A DNA stretch of 64,000 bases, from positions 3,224,001 through 3,288,000 of the forward strand of contig OZ218963.1 in assembly GCA_965112735.1 (NCBI GenBank), given 5' to 3'. The DNA comes from Phaeosaccion multiseriatum. Its lineage: Eukaryota; Ochrophyta, other classes. The notes beneath the pieces are model-generated. The model was not told where the DNA came from and did no database searches. It was given only the letters and a program-made list of their open reading frames with translations. The position numbers and the translations under genes are program-made. Below, in pieces: positions 10,364-20,941 of this stretch. Within the stretch, counting starts at the first letter, position 1, and every line of letters begins with the position of its first letter.

Positions 10364-12690
10364 TCAATCAACGCTCTTTGCCAGCTCTCCGCGCTCTATT
10401 TTGCCCACAGTCTCCTTCAGTAGCTCCACCATTCGATCGTTCTCCTCGGGCGTGCCCACTGTGGTTCTCAGGCAGTCCTTGCAGTGGAGTTCACTACCCC
10501 TGTAGCGCACCACCACCCCTGCCTCTGCCATGTGCTTGTAGACTGCGTGGGCATGCTCAAGCTCAAAGAGGAAGAAGTTGGAGTCGCTCTCTAGCACCTG
10601 GAGAGGACGGAAGGAGAAGGGCAGGAGGAGGAGGAGGAGGAGGAGGAGGAGGAGGAGGAGGAGGAGGAGGAGGAGACAGGTGGATACGGGAAGCACATCA
10701 TCAGGAAGGCACCGCACGCAAACGGACAAAGCAAGGGCAGAGCTTGTCAGAGCCAAAACTAAGGCGAAGACTCTCTCGCTTGTGTCTGGTGACTGAACGC
10801 TCGCCCAACTCACCCGCTTGACGAATGGCAGCTCTCGCAGGCTGTTCTGTAGCCTCGTCTTTTCTCCGAGAATGAGGGATAATCGCTGCTTATACAGCGC
10901 CAGGTCAGAGAGCGCGTGACACGCTAGTGCCTGGGAGAGTCGATTGACGTTGTAGGGCGCCTTGACATTGTTCATATATTGGACAATGTCCTTGTTTGCC
11001 ATGGCCATGCCCATCCTGAGGGGTGGGAGAGGCAGGGAGGGAGGCAGGGAGAGGGGCGAGAGCGAGAAGGAGCAACGGCAGGTCTTCTGAGGGCGGGGGG
11101 GGGGGGCGGAAGAGATTTCACTATCTCTGTGTGAAGAAAGGGTTGTTTGTTTGTTACACATAGACAGACAAAACTGTGGATCGATGGCTCTTGGATAAAT
11201 TAAAGTGTGCTATGTGTGCGGTCGGCGGTAAAACAATCTCCCTTCTTACTACCTTTTGCGTCTTTCCGGAGGGGAGCAATATAGACAAGAGGAAGAGGTC
11301 TGGACGACAGGGGAAGTGTAGTTGACTGTGTGTGTGCGTGTATGTGTGTGAGTGGGTGCGATTTCCCTCCCCATCTCGTACTGACCGAATCGCCGCCATT
11401 CCAAACGCCTTGGAGAGGGTCTGAAGTACCACAAGCCGCGGCAATTCGTCGATGAGGGTGCATGCGCTGGGTTGCTCAGCGAAGTCGATGTACGCCTCGT
11501 CGCATACCAGAATGCCTGGGTAGCCCCCTGCGTTCCAACCGACCCCACGATTGGCAGTAGGAGAGGGAGTGAAGGCGAGCAGTAGGAGCGGCAGGAGTGG
11601 GAGAAGCAGAAGCAGGAGAGAGAGAGAGTTAAGAGCGACCAGGAGGCACATGTTGGGCGAGAAGAAGAGCGACCAGGGCGCACATGCTGGGGGAGAAGAG
11701 GGAGAAGGAACGAGGGGGAGGAACAGGAACAGGAAGAAGAGGAGGAGAACCTGAAGGAGGAGGAGGAGGAGGAGGAGGAGGAGGAGGAGGAGGAGATGAG
11801 AAGGAGGACGTGGCGGAAGAGGAGGAGGAGGAGGAGAAGGAGAAGAAGAAGGAAGAAGAAGAAGAAGAAGAAGAAGAAGAAGAAGAAGAAGAAGAAGAAG
11901 AAGAAGAAGAAGAAGAAGAAGAAGAAGAAGAAGAAGAAGAAGAAGAAGAAGAAGAAGAAGAAGAAGAAGAAGAAGAAGAAGAAGAAGAAGAAGAAGAAGA
12001 AGAAGAGATTGAGGAATGCGGAGCTCACTAACAGACGGCATACAGTGCAATAGCCTACTAAGAGCGGAGACGCTCCCTCCTTGGTCCCCTCTCTCTCTCC
12101 CTCGTTCACTGCTTACCGTCGAAAATGGCCCGTATAGTGTCCAAAGGTATGCATTTGCCCGTGGGATTGCCCGGCGAGCAAAAAAAGAGGAGCTTGGTGG
12201 ACGAGGTCACAGCTGCAAGCACATCCTCCACCACCACATCGAAGTCGGAGGTGAGTGGGACGGTCTGAATGGCCACGTCATTGACCTTGGCGCACACCTT
12301 GTACATTCCGTACGTGGGTGGGGTTATCAAGATACTGTCTCCGCCTTCTCCGGGCTTGCAAAACACCCTCATGAGCAGGTCGATGGCTTCGTCGCTACCC
12401 ACCCCGACAAAGATCTGTTCTGGCCGCACGCCCCGCAGCTTGCACAGGAGGTCCTTCACATCCGTCTGGTACGGGTCCGGGTAGCGATTGAGCTCCAGCC
12501 CCGAGGGGTCAAAGAGTTCCTTCACCTTGTCCAGATCGAGACTAGGGCCGTAGCTGTTTTCATTGGCGTCGAGAAGCACTCCATTGCTGTAATCATCCCT
12601 GGCACACCGATATGGAGTCAGGGCCTGGATGTTTGGTCGGACAAGGTGCTGTAGCTGCTTGCCCGGCTCATCAGAAGTGTCCGCACTCAC
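10364..12690 (-). CDS. hisC: Histidinol-phosphate aminotransferase (N-terminal exon not resolved)
   Basis: Four exons are clear: 12690(or slightly upstream)-12117, 11527-11386, 11015-10814, 10597-10364, with matching phases and stop at 10364. The enzyme is a PLP aminotransferase (fold type I) that converts imidazole-acetol phosphate and glutamate to histidinol phosphate in histidine synthesis. Diagnostic stretches: LLDANENSYGPS, NRYPDPYQ, VGVGSDEAIDLLMRVFC, ITPPTYGMYK, CSPGNPTGK, LVCDEAYIDFAE, the PLP-lysine motif LQTLSKAFGMAAIRMG, APYNVN, and a C-terminal VVVRYRG. The first in-frame codon of the clear exon is a GTG with open frame upstream, and no ATG fits, so a short upstream exon (probably with a targeting peptide) must exist in 12700-13300. 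I could not choose it. The introns carry long GGA/GAA arrays. Confidence 0.88.
10621..10675. repeat. (GGA)n microsatellite in hisC intron
   Basis: About 17 units; read as (TCC)n in the sense of hisC, beside the acceptor of its last exon. Confidence 0.9.
11752..12006. repeat. Compound (GGA)n-(GAA)n microsatellite in hisC intron
   Basis: A GGA block (about 11752-11850) runs into an uninterrupted GAA run of about 50 units (11852-12006). The host gene is on the minus strand, so its pre-mRNA carries (UUC)n followed by (UCC)n. The poly-Glu, poly-Lys and poly-Arg frames here are repeat artefacts. Confidence 0.95.
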
Positions 12691-13393
12691 TCCCGCTGTC
12701 GTCTGCTGTTGGAGGGAGGTGGTGGGTGAAAACCAGCAGGAGCAGGAGCAGCAGCAGCAGCAGCAGCAGAAGCAGTAGCAGTTGCAGCAGCAGGAGGAGG
12801 AGGAGGATGAGTGTTACTGGAGGGAGGGGGAGGGAGGGGCATTGGCATTGACATTGATGAATGAACGTGTGGGCTGGCGGAGCGTGCCATGTATCCCTCC
12901 ACCCAGAAGGAGGGAGGAGAGACAGACGAGCGCACCATGTTCTCTCCAACGGAATGTTCTGCCAAAAGGAGCAGCGAAAGGAGGAAGAACCTCAGCTGAG
13001 GGGCAGATTGGGAAGCAGATTGGGAACCGAGAAAAAAAAGGGGTGTGGAGCACCAACGCGAGAGGTGCGCAAAACCCCCGCCATGTGGGAACTTCCCTGT
13101 CGGCGATTCACCGGAAGCCGAGAAGCCATCACTGGCCTGGGGCCGATCCCAGTGCAGATAAAAAACACAAAGTTCTCATTCTCTGTCGTTTGTCTCATCA
13201 ACGCGTGCTGGTGGAAGGATGAGGGAAGGACGGTGAGCGTCGCTACCCTGCAAGCACTGCGCTCTGGTCCCCCCTTCAGCCCCCCCCCCCTTCTGCCTTC
13301 AAAACCCCCCTCCCTCCCTTAACCTTATGACCCTTGCTCCTATTTACTTCCCAGTGAACTTCCGTCCTCTTCTCTCTTTCTGCCTGTTCCAGA
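12691..13393. other. Region between hisC and the CAF-1-like gene
   Basis: Should hold the unresolved 5' exon and promoter of hisC (-) and the 3' flank of the CAF-1-like gene (-). A (CAG)n run at about 12740-12790 gives poly-Leu/Ala/Cys frames that I do not believe. A short frame encoding MASRLPVNRRQGSSHMAG near 13130 looks like a targeting peptide but cannot be linked with confidence. Confidence 0.4.
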
Positions 13394-15012
13394 CTACTTG
13401 GCCTTCTCCTTCTCCTTCCGGGTGTTTGCAACAACCGCAGCAGCGGCGGCAGTGTCCGAAATGGCGGCAGAGGCAGCAGCGGCAGCATCCGCAGCCTTGG
13501 TGACAGCAGTACCAGCGGCAGCAGCTGTGGCGGTGTCCTCCTCTCGCTCCTTCGCTTTCCGCTTCTCCCGTCCATGCGCTGCCGCGTCCCCTCCTCCAGC
13601 CCCGCCCTCCTCCTTTGCCCCCGTCGCAACTGCTGCTGCGGCTGGCACTGCCACAGCCTCCCCGTCTGCTAATTTGGTCTTCTTTTCCGCGTGCAGGGCT
13701 GCGGACCTTGCATCAGCCTTCCTCTTGTTGTCATCGGCTGTCGCCACTGCCGCCTCCGCCGCCGCCGCCGATGCTGCCGCTGCTACGGCTGCCACTGATG
13801 AGCGAGGCGCCGTCGTCCCCGCCGCTGCTGCCCCGTCTCTCTTGGAGTAGCTCACTTCCTCCGGCATCAGTCCCTGTAATTACGACAGTGGAAACAGGGA
13901 GTAGCATGCAGACGGAGGGCGGACAAAAAGAACGTACGTCAGATCTCAAGCCCAAGGCTGTGGACCCATTTCAGATTGGGGGAGGGAGGGGGGGGGTCGT
14001 GCAAAGCGCAGTATGATGGAGGAGAGAAAAAAGAAAAAAAAAGAAGACTCACCTCCATGATTGGCTTTTGCAGATAGCCTTTGAACTCGTCCCTCACATA
14101 CCAACGGATGCGGGAATCCTCTACATCCCTCCTGCTCTCCTTGATTCCCACCTCCTTTAGCCGCTTCGCGGTCATATTCTTGCTGTACGTGGGGTGCTTC
14201 CTGCGAAACCTCTCCACGATATCCTGGGTGGGATCAATCAAGGGGGAGGGGGGGAGGGCCGGGTGGGTGGGGTCATTAAGGACAAGATGGGGGTTAAGAC
14301 ACAAAGACGCTATGAGCTACAACGACCCCAGCCTCACCCGCACCAAGCAGCGCCCAAAGCAGCACCTGCGGGCTGTTGCTGCCGCCGGCAACACCCGGTG
14401 CACCTTCTCTCTCTCGTGGTGCAGATGCTGTACACATTCTCTCTCCTTCACAAACATCCTTACCCGGATACCGATGATCCCAGCGCTTTGAATGACTCGA
14501 GTCAGCTCCGGCAGAAGCTCGTCGGGCAACTCCACGGCCTTCTTGGCCACCTTGCCAGTCGACACGTTGGCCGCGCCGCTAGGCATATGTGAAATGCCCC
14601 CCCCTCCCCCCGTCCCAGCGCTGATACCCGCAGGGTTGTTGATTCTCCTCAAGACGTTGGCACCAGCATTGGCGTTGGGGATGCTGTTCAGGCTCGGTGC
14701 CTTCCCAGAGTTGTTGGAGGCGTTGATGCCGGGCAGGGTAGAAGGCACAGCGGGTTGAGGCGACGGCGCATCAGACATCGTTGCGTCTGTCTTCTGCTGT
14801 TGCTGCTCAGCCTGGTGCTCACCCACAGCGGCAGAAGCAGCAGCGGCAGCAGCGGCAGCAGCAGCTACAGAAACAGCAGGAGACGAAGAGGTTACAGGAG
14901 CAAGAGCAGCCGCGTTCGCAACCCCGGCAGGACCCGGAGCAGCAGTGGGGTTGGGACCTGCTGTGGCGCTTCCGTCCTTCGCAGCTTTGACCCTCTGCTT
15001 CACCCCAATCAT
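13394..15012 (-). CDS. Protein with CAF-1 large-subunit C-terminal winged-helix-like domain
   Basis: Three phase-0 exons: 15012-14464, 14223-14053, 13873-13394, about 399 aa from the ATG at 15012 (MIGVKQRVKAAKDG). Residues about 165-240 (LPELTRVIQSAGIIGI, IVERFRRKHPTYSKNMTAKR, EDSRIRWYVRDEF) match the C-terminal domain of CAF-1 p150 (CHAF1A/FAS1), which binds DNA in the histone H3-H4 chaperone. The rest is low complexity: Ala/Ser/Gln-rich before and Ala/Lys/Glu-rich after the domain. The KER, acidic ED and PCNA-binding segments of canonical p150 are not visible. Either this is a reduced paralogue, or more 5' exons exist that I could not find in 15013-15481. The family assignment rests on this one domain. 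Confidence 0.62.
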
Positions 15013-15481
15013 GCCTGTCCTTGCACAGCTGCTTTTTTTAAAGACAAAAGCACCAGGGGATCTGGTGGGACTTGGGGTCAGCAACCCAAGCCGACCCCGG
15101 GGACCCGAGGGGGGGGGGAGATTTCCGGGCCGGTGTTCACCCGCACGACGACGCGAGGCCGGGCCACCTGAGTGTAACACACACAAAATAGAAAGCTACA
15201 CACCACACGTTGAAGAGTGCTCTTCTTTTGGTTTGCTCGGGCCTATGTGTAGCCTGCCTGATCCTCGAGGTGTAGCTTGATTAGCACCACCACCTTTTGA
15301 CTGCGGAAGGGCCCCGCACGACTCCTTACAAAACTCTTCCCTCTTTCTCTCTTTTCCATCTATCCATCTAGCTCTCTCCTTCCCCTCTCTCTCCCTCTTT
15401 ACCAGCTCTTTGAGAAGCAGAAGGAGCTGCAGAGGTGTTTTTTTATTTTAAAAAACAAACAAACAAACACCCAAATCGAAG
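15013..15481. promoter_or_regulatory. Divergent promoter interval, CAF-1-like / ankyrin gene
   Basis: About 470 bp between the two start codons. Contains pyrimidine-rich blocks (15340-15400) and an A-rich tract with (AAAC)n near 15450-15475. No core element is identified. Confidence 0.4.
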
Positions 15482-18400
15482 ATGCGTCACGCCCCTGTCG
15501 GCGCCGAGGACCCCTCCCCTGCACAAACGTCAGGTGAGGCAGGGGAGGGGATGGTGACAAGGGCAATAAGGACTGAAGCAGTGCACCCCCTCACACTACG
15601 CTTCCGCTCCCGCTGCCCTGCACCTCGCCCGGCCACGCAGAGGGTACCGTCCTCGCTCTTCCTAACTTCGCTTGTGCCTCCACCCCGCCCCCCCTTGCCC
15701 TCTCTCTGTCTCTTGCGTTACAACACATTTTCTTCGAAGACTGGGCAGCAGGTCCTCCTAAGCTCGAGCGCGAAGAGGGCGGCGACGATGAGCAGGACGG
15801 CAGCAGCCCGGTCCCGCTGGTCAGTTGTCTCTTTCTTCGCAGATCTTTCTTTGCTGCGCTTTGTGCTCTCGTCGACGTGCTTCTCATCGATAAGCGCTGC
15901 TTCCTAGCCACTCACGCACCAAGTACACCTTCTTTCCTGTCACTGCCATGACAGGAGATTGAGGATTTCTTCTACGAGGAGGGGCTGGATGCATTGCGCC
16001 ATATGGGCAGCTCAAGTGGCCGACACACATCGCTTGGTGCCTCCAGCATTGAGGTTGGAACACTAGGAGGGGCGGCATGTTACAGCAGCAGCGGCAGCTG
16101 TTGCAGCGGGGGGCCGAGCGGGGGCATGAATGGCGTCAAGAAGCTTGTCCCCACAGGCGTCGCCAAGCCCACGGACACACGCGCTTCCCCTCCCGTGCAG
16201 CTGCATCAGCATCAGCACCAGCCGCAGCCGCAGCTGCTCTCATCAGAAGGGTCAGGAAGAGGCAGGATTGGCGGGCGGTACCCCGATCCCGCCGAAAGGC
16301 GGAAGAAGAATATGTCGTCATTGACGTCTGTCACCTCCCTCCCCCCATCGGTCAGCGTCACTGTCAAGGCCAATGGTCTTGAGCCCTCTGATGCTCGGGT
16401 GGGCGAGTGTGCTGCTCAGAATCATCGTGCTATCTCTCCTGAACCCACTATTGTCGTTGTGGGAGCACCCGATGAGAAGGGCGTGATTCCGTCGCCACCG
16501 GATCCAGTCGCATTCGTCCCTCTGCGGCAAAGGGAGCCCGTGCAGTACCAGCCGGTGTCGCCTGACTTCTCCGCCTCCTTTGTCTCCAAAGGGCGAGGCT
16601 GGCAAGAGCAGGAGGGGCAGTTAGAGCCCGAGAAGCAGCAGCGCGGTGTCAAGGACCAGCAGCGCCCGACGAGCACATCGTCTGCAGCGAGTAGCGGGGT
16701 TGAGGATATGACCCAGTTGGCACACCTACGGAAACGGAGAAAGCAACGCAAGAAGAAGAAGAAGCAGCAGCAGGAGAAGGAGCAGCAGCAGCAGCAGCAG
16801 GAGCAGCAGGAGCAACAGCAGCGGCAACAGCAGGAGCAACAGAAGGAGCAACAGCAGGAGCAGCAAGAGCGTCAAGAGCACCTTGAGCAGCAAGAGCAGT
16901 TGGTGATTCAGCAGGAAGAGCAGCAGCATGGTGGCATGCTCGATGAAGAGCTGTACCAGACGCAACCGCGGGACGACGACAGTGTCATTACACCCCCCCC
17001 AGCCACACTGACATTTGCCACGGAGTATGCTCGAACCCCCCTTGGGCAGCACACTCTCCAAGACTGGGAGGGTGATGGGCCGTTTTTCAGAGAGGATTCG
17101 AACGATCTCAGCCCACTGAAGAGCGCCGGGAGCGGGGGTGTTTGCCCTCCGTCCCCTTCCATGACTGCCCCAATGCCTCCCTCGGAGACCGTCCGCGAGG
17201 CTGTGCCGACATACATAGGCTTAATCAAACAGCAGCAAGGAGAAAATGGGGCGGGCAAACGCAAGAACAAAAGGACCGGCGGTAAGAATAGTGGCGGTGG
17301 GAGGGCAGAGCGCCATAAAGGGGGTGTTATGCTGGAGGAGGATCGGGACGACGATATGGACGTTGCTGCCATCCGAACCCGCTTAGAAAGCGCCCTTTCG
17401 GTTCAGAAGGACAATAGTGATGGTGAAAACGCTCCATCTTCGAGCTCACTGAACAGGGACGGGAATGGGGATGGACAAATGGCGGTGGTGGAGGACAACA
17501 AAGCGAAGCATCACAAGAGGAGGAAAAGCCGGAAGCACAGCAGGAGCAAGGACCTGGTGGTGCGTGCGGACGAGAAGGTGAACTGGGCGATGGTCAAGAG
17601 CCTCATGGAGGACTTTGTGCGGCCGTCTGTGAGCCAGCTGGATGGCGACGAGCAGAGAAGGATTCAACGCTATGTGCAGGTGTACAAAAAGACCAAGACG
17701 GGCAAATGGGATGAGCTTGACGCGAAGGGCAAGTAAGTATCCCCCCCTCCCTTCTGTTGGTCTTGTCGTTTTAGAAGGGCAAGTAAGTACCCCCCCCCCT
17801 TCTGTTGGTCTTGTCCTTTTCGTGTTCGTTTTCTTCTTCCCTCTTTCCCTTGTTTCGATACTGTGAACTTGATTGTTTCTCACATTGTTTCCTGCTCCCC
17901 CCCTGCTTGTGTTCCTTTTACCTTCGGCGCGATCGGTCCCACGGCTGTAACGAACAAAACCGCAACCACAGAAACTCTCGCGGCCTGTACGACAAATGGG
18001 AGGGGCTCATGCAGGATATGAAGCAAGGCACGAGGAACACCGACGTGCATGCGCCGTCGGTGATGGGCTCTGTCAGGAGTCGGGTCGACTCGCTGTGCTC
18101 AGGCTCGGGCGCCTCTGTCCTGGCGATTGAGCTTCAAGAGGTCGACGAAGAGCCCTTGGACGACAACAACAACCATCCTTACGGGGATGACGACGAGGAG
18201 GAGAAGGTAGCGGAGGGGAAATGGGCAGCGGAGGGGAAATGGGGAGGTGGTAGCAGTGCGGCAAAGAACAAAAGAGGAGCCTCACTCTCCGGGGAGGCAA
18301 AGGAGCAGCAGCGAGGAGGAGGAGTAGGAGGAGTAGGGGGAGGCGAGGAGGTGCAGGACATTGAAGACTGCGATGGACGGATGCTGAACTTCCACCTCTG

Positions 18401-19220
18401 CGCCTACAACGGCATGGCTGAAGAGCTCCGGCTCTTTGTGGATAGAGACGTGAACCTCGATGCCAAGGACAACTACGGAGCCAGCCCGCTGCTGTTGGCT
18501 TCAGAGAGGGGCCACTTGGCTGCGGTGAGGCTGTTGGTAACGGCAGGAGCGAGCCTGGTCGCGTCGGACGAGAACTGCTACACGGCCTTGCATTTGGCGG
18601 CGTTTTACGGCCATCTGGAGGTTGTAGCTTTTCTCTTAGAGAGCGGCGCGGAGGTAACGGCTGTGGACCATCGGGGGCGGACCCCCCGCAGAATGGCCAA
18701 GACAAAGATCATCGCCCAGCTTATTGCCCAGGTGAGAAGGAGACTGAAAGAGAGGAAGGGAAGAAAATAATCGTTTTTCCCTTGCTTGGCCTTGTCTTGT
18801 ATCTCCAAAAAGGGGCAGAGCGTTTCGTCGTGCATTTTGTGTGTGTTTGGAGTGGGGTCACACCTATACGACTTACACTCTTGACTTTTGAATCCCGCGT
18901 TACCGTGTTTGTTGTATCAGGCGGAGGAGGAGTGCTTCAAGATGGGGAACAAGGGCATTGGCGGTGCTGCGGGCATTGATCTGCTTGCAGCTGTGGCTCG
19001 AAACGACCTCCGCATGGTGGAGCGTTACATGATGGACACGTCACATGCCAAGAGGAACCCCAGGAGGCTGGATCAAAAGGGTAAGGGCACGGGGCACGGG
19101 GTGTTCCTGTCTCTGCGGTAGAAGTGCTCACGTCTTCTCTTCTCTTCTCTCTCTCCTTCCCCATACGTCTCACGCTCTTACTCCTGATGCGTTTGGGACT
19201 TGGTTGGTGGTACCGGCCTG

Positions 19221-19253
<33 letters not shown>

Positions 19254-20518
19254 GGTGGCTACCACTTTCTCCTACCTGTTGCAAACACAACCCCAACCCA
19301 AGGTCGAAACGGAATGACGTGTCTGCATGTAGCATGCCTCCACAACTATGTCGAAATGGTGGCTCTGCTGCTGGAGGGAGGGGCCGACTGTAACCACGTT
19401 GACGACGACGGAGACACCCCCTTGCACCTCGCCTACCGACTGGGCTCCTATGACATGGTCAAGTCTCTCTGCGAAGCTGGCGCAGACATCTCCAAGCCTG
19501 ATGCAAATGGCAAGATTCCCATGGACCTTCCCCTGCCGGCGCAGGATGCGAATGCAGGACCGGGGGGTGTGAATCAGCAGGCAAGGGGTCACGGAGACAA
19601 GAGGGTACCCAAGACGCTGGATGCCCAAATGCTTCAGATCATGCAGAAGGAGACGTACAAACGTGAGTGCGTGTTGTTGTTGTTGTTGTTGTTGTTATTG
19701 TTGTTGTCGTTGTTTTGTTGTCACGTGGAAGAGAACTTTGACCTGATCAATCCCTGTAGGTGTATGTAGATTGGAGCAACACCAATGCTAGCGCTGTCTG
19801 TCTGTCTGTCTGCCTGCCTGCCAACCACACCACTACCACCACCCTGTGTCTGTGTGCCCACAGGAGGTGCTCAGCAGGTCAGCCGCATTAGAGAGCACAT
19901 GTCTGCTCTGCACCGCCAGTTGGACGCAGAGGAGGAGCTCATTGTCGCAAAGGGGGTGGCGTTGAAGCAGATTTACAATCGCCTGGGTCTGCAAAAGCAG
20001 GAGAGCAAAGTCATGAGGAGCTCCACTCTCCGGAGGGATAAGCAGATCGAGGTAGGTACACACATGGACTAGGCAGAGCTGTGGAACGGATCAAGCGCGC
20101 CATGCATGGCTTGGATGTGAGCGGTGTTATGTTGTTTTTTTGTAAGGCTGTCCATCTGACTTGTCCATCTGACTTGAGTCTATTCTTCTCCCACCGTGTC
20201 TGATTGTTTTCTCTCTTATCCGTATGGTGTACGTACAGACAAAAGAAGACATAACCTCGGAACCAAAAATTACGTATTACGACTCGCATGTGCTCACTCA
20301 ACCTCATGATGTTTGTACGTACGTGTGCGCCTCCACAACCGCAGGTCCTTAGTCGGCAGATATGGCGGTGGCAGGCACTGCTGACTATGCACATGGGTGC
20401 GACTCCTCCCCCTGCACCCGTGTCCACTCTGTCCAAGCGGATGCTCAAGAGCAAGAGGAACGCCAAGAACAAAGCCATCGAAGGACCCACCATCTTGGAA
20501 GGGGAGGAAGAGTCTTAG
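15482..20518 (+). CDS. Ankyrin-repeat protein with long Gln/Glu-rich coiled-coil N-terminal half
   Basis: Eight exons: 15482-15533, 15749-15819, 15955-17732, 17972-18731, 18921-19080, 19303-19662, 19864-20051, 20345-20518, all phases consistent, giving about 1180 aa. Exon 3 encodes a disordered region with a Gln/Glu/Lys coiled coil near residue 300 and a short conserved-looking helix segment (NWAMVKSLMEDFVRPSV, RRIQRYVQVYKKTKTGKW). Two ankyrin blocks follow. The first has about three repeats (LNFHLCAYNG, GASPLLLASERGHLAAVRLL, YTALHLAAFYGHLEVVAFLL); the second has two or three (MTCLHVACLHNYVEMVALLL, DTPLHLAYRLGSYDMVKSLC). The C-terminus is a basic helix pair and a KSKRNAKNKA tail. Ankyrin repeats imply protein binding; the partner is unknown. 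Exon 2 could start at 15752 instead of 15749. I considered and rejected an SPX domain at the N-terminus. Confidence 0.8.
19674..19712. repeat. (TTG)n in intron
   Basis: About 12 TTG units just inside the donor of the intron after exon 19303-19662. Confidence 0.85.
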
Positions 20519-20941
20519 GTTGGGAGCCGGCTTCTTCATCCACTGTCTCTTGTTTGTTGTGTATTCGCAGCGCGAGGCATGCAGCTTAGCTTAGCTTAGC
20601 TTAACTTAGCTTCGGCCTGGGGCGTCGACGACAAGGTTGGAAAGCTTTTGAAAAGGAACATACTTCCAACTACTGTAGCAAGATGGACCGCTTTTGCACA
20701 TATAGGAGAGAAGGGGGTTTGGCCTCAAGATATTCGATGTTACATACATTTTTGTATACAAAGCTTGTCACCTCCACTTTTGCTCTGATGGTCAAAAGGC
20801 GTGGTGCGACTATTTAGACAAACCGCTTGACCCAGAGGCTGCTAGGATGGGTTCGCCCTCACCTCATCTGACTTGATTGATTCAGTCCGTAGACGAAAAG
20901 AGGTTGAGAGAGGGATAGCAGGCTGCGCCTCATGTTGGGCA
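20519..20941. other. Convergent intergenic region
   Basis: About 420 bp between the stops of the ankyrin (+) and coiled-coil (-) genes. A short tandem AGCTT/TTAGC run lies at 20580-20610 and AT-rich sequence at 20740-20770. No gene seen. Confidence 0.6.

Noticed and set aside
11154-12109. Poly-Leu, poly-Phe, poly-Glu and poly-Lys frames of 85-298 codons
   Set aside because: All are translations of the (GAA)n/(GGA)n array in a hisC intron; only the short piece encoding the DEAY strand (11386-11527) is coding.
15406-15434. Candidate exon encoding LFEKQKELQ and an SPX domain at the start of the ankyrin gene
   Set aside because: No in-frame link to the next exon exists, and exons 15482-15533 and 15749-15819 join with correct phase; the SPX resemblance was a few residues only.
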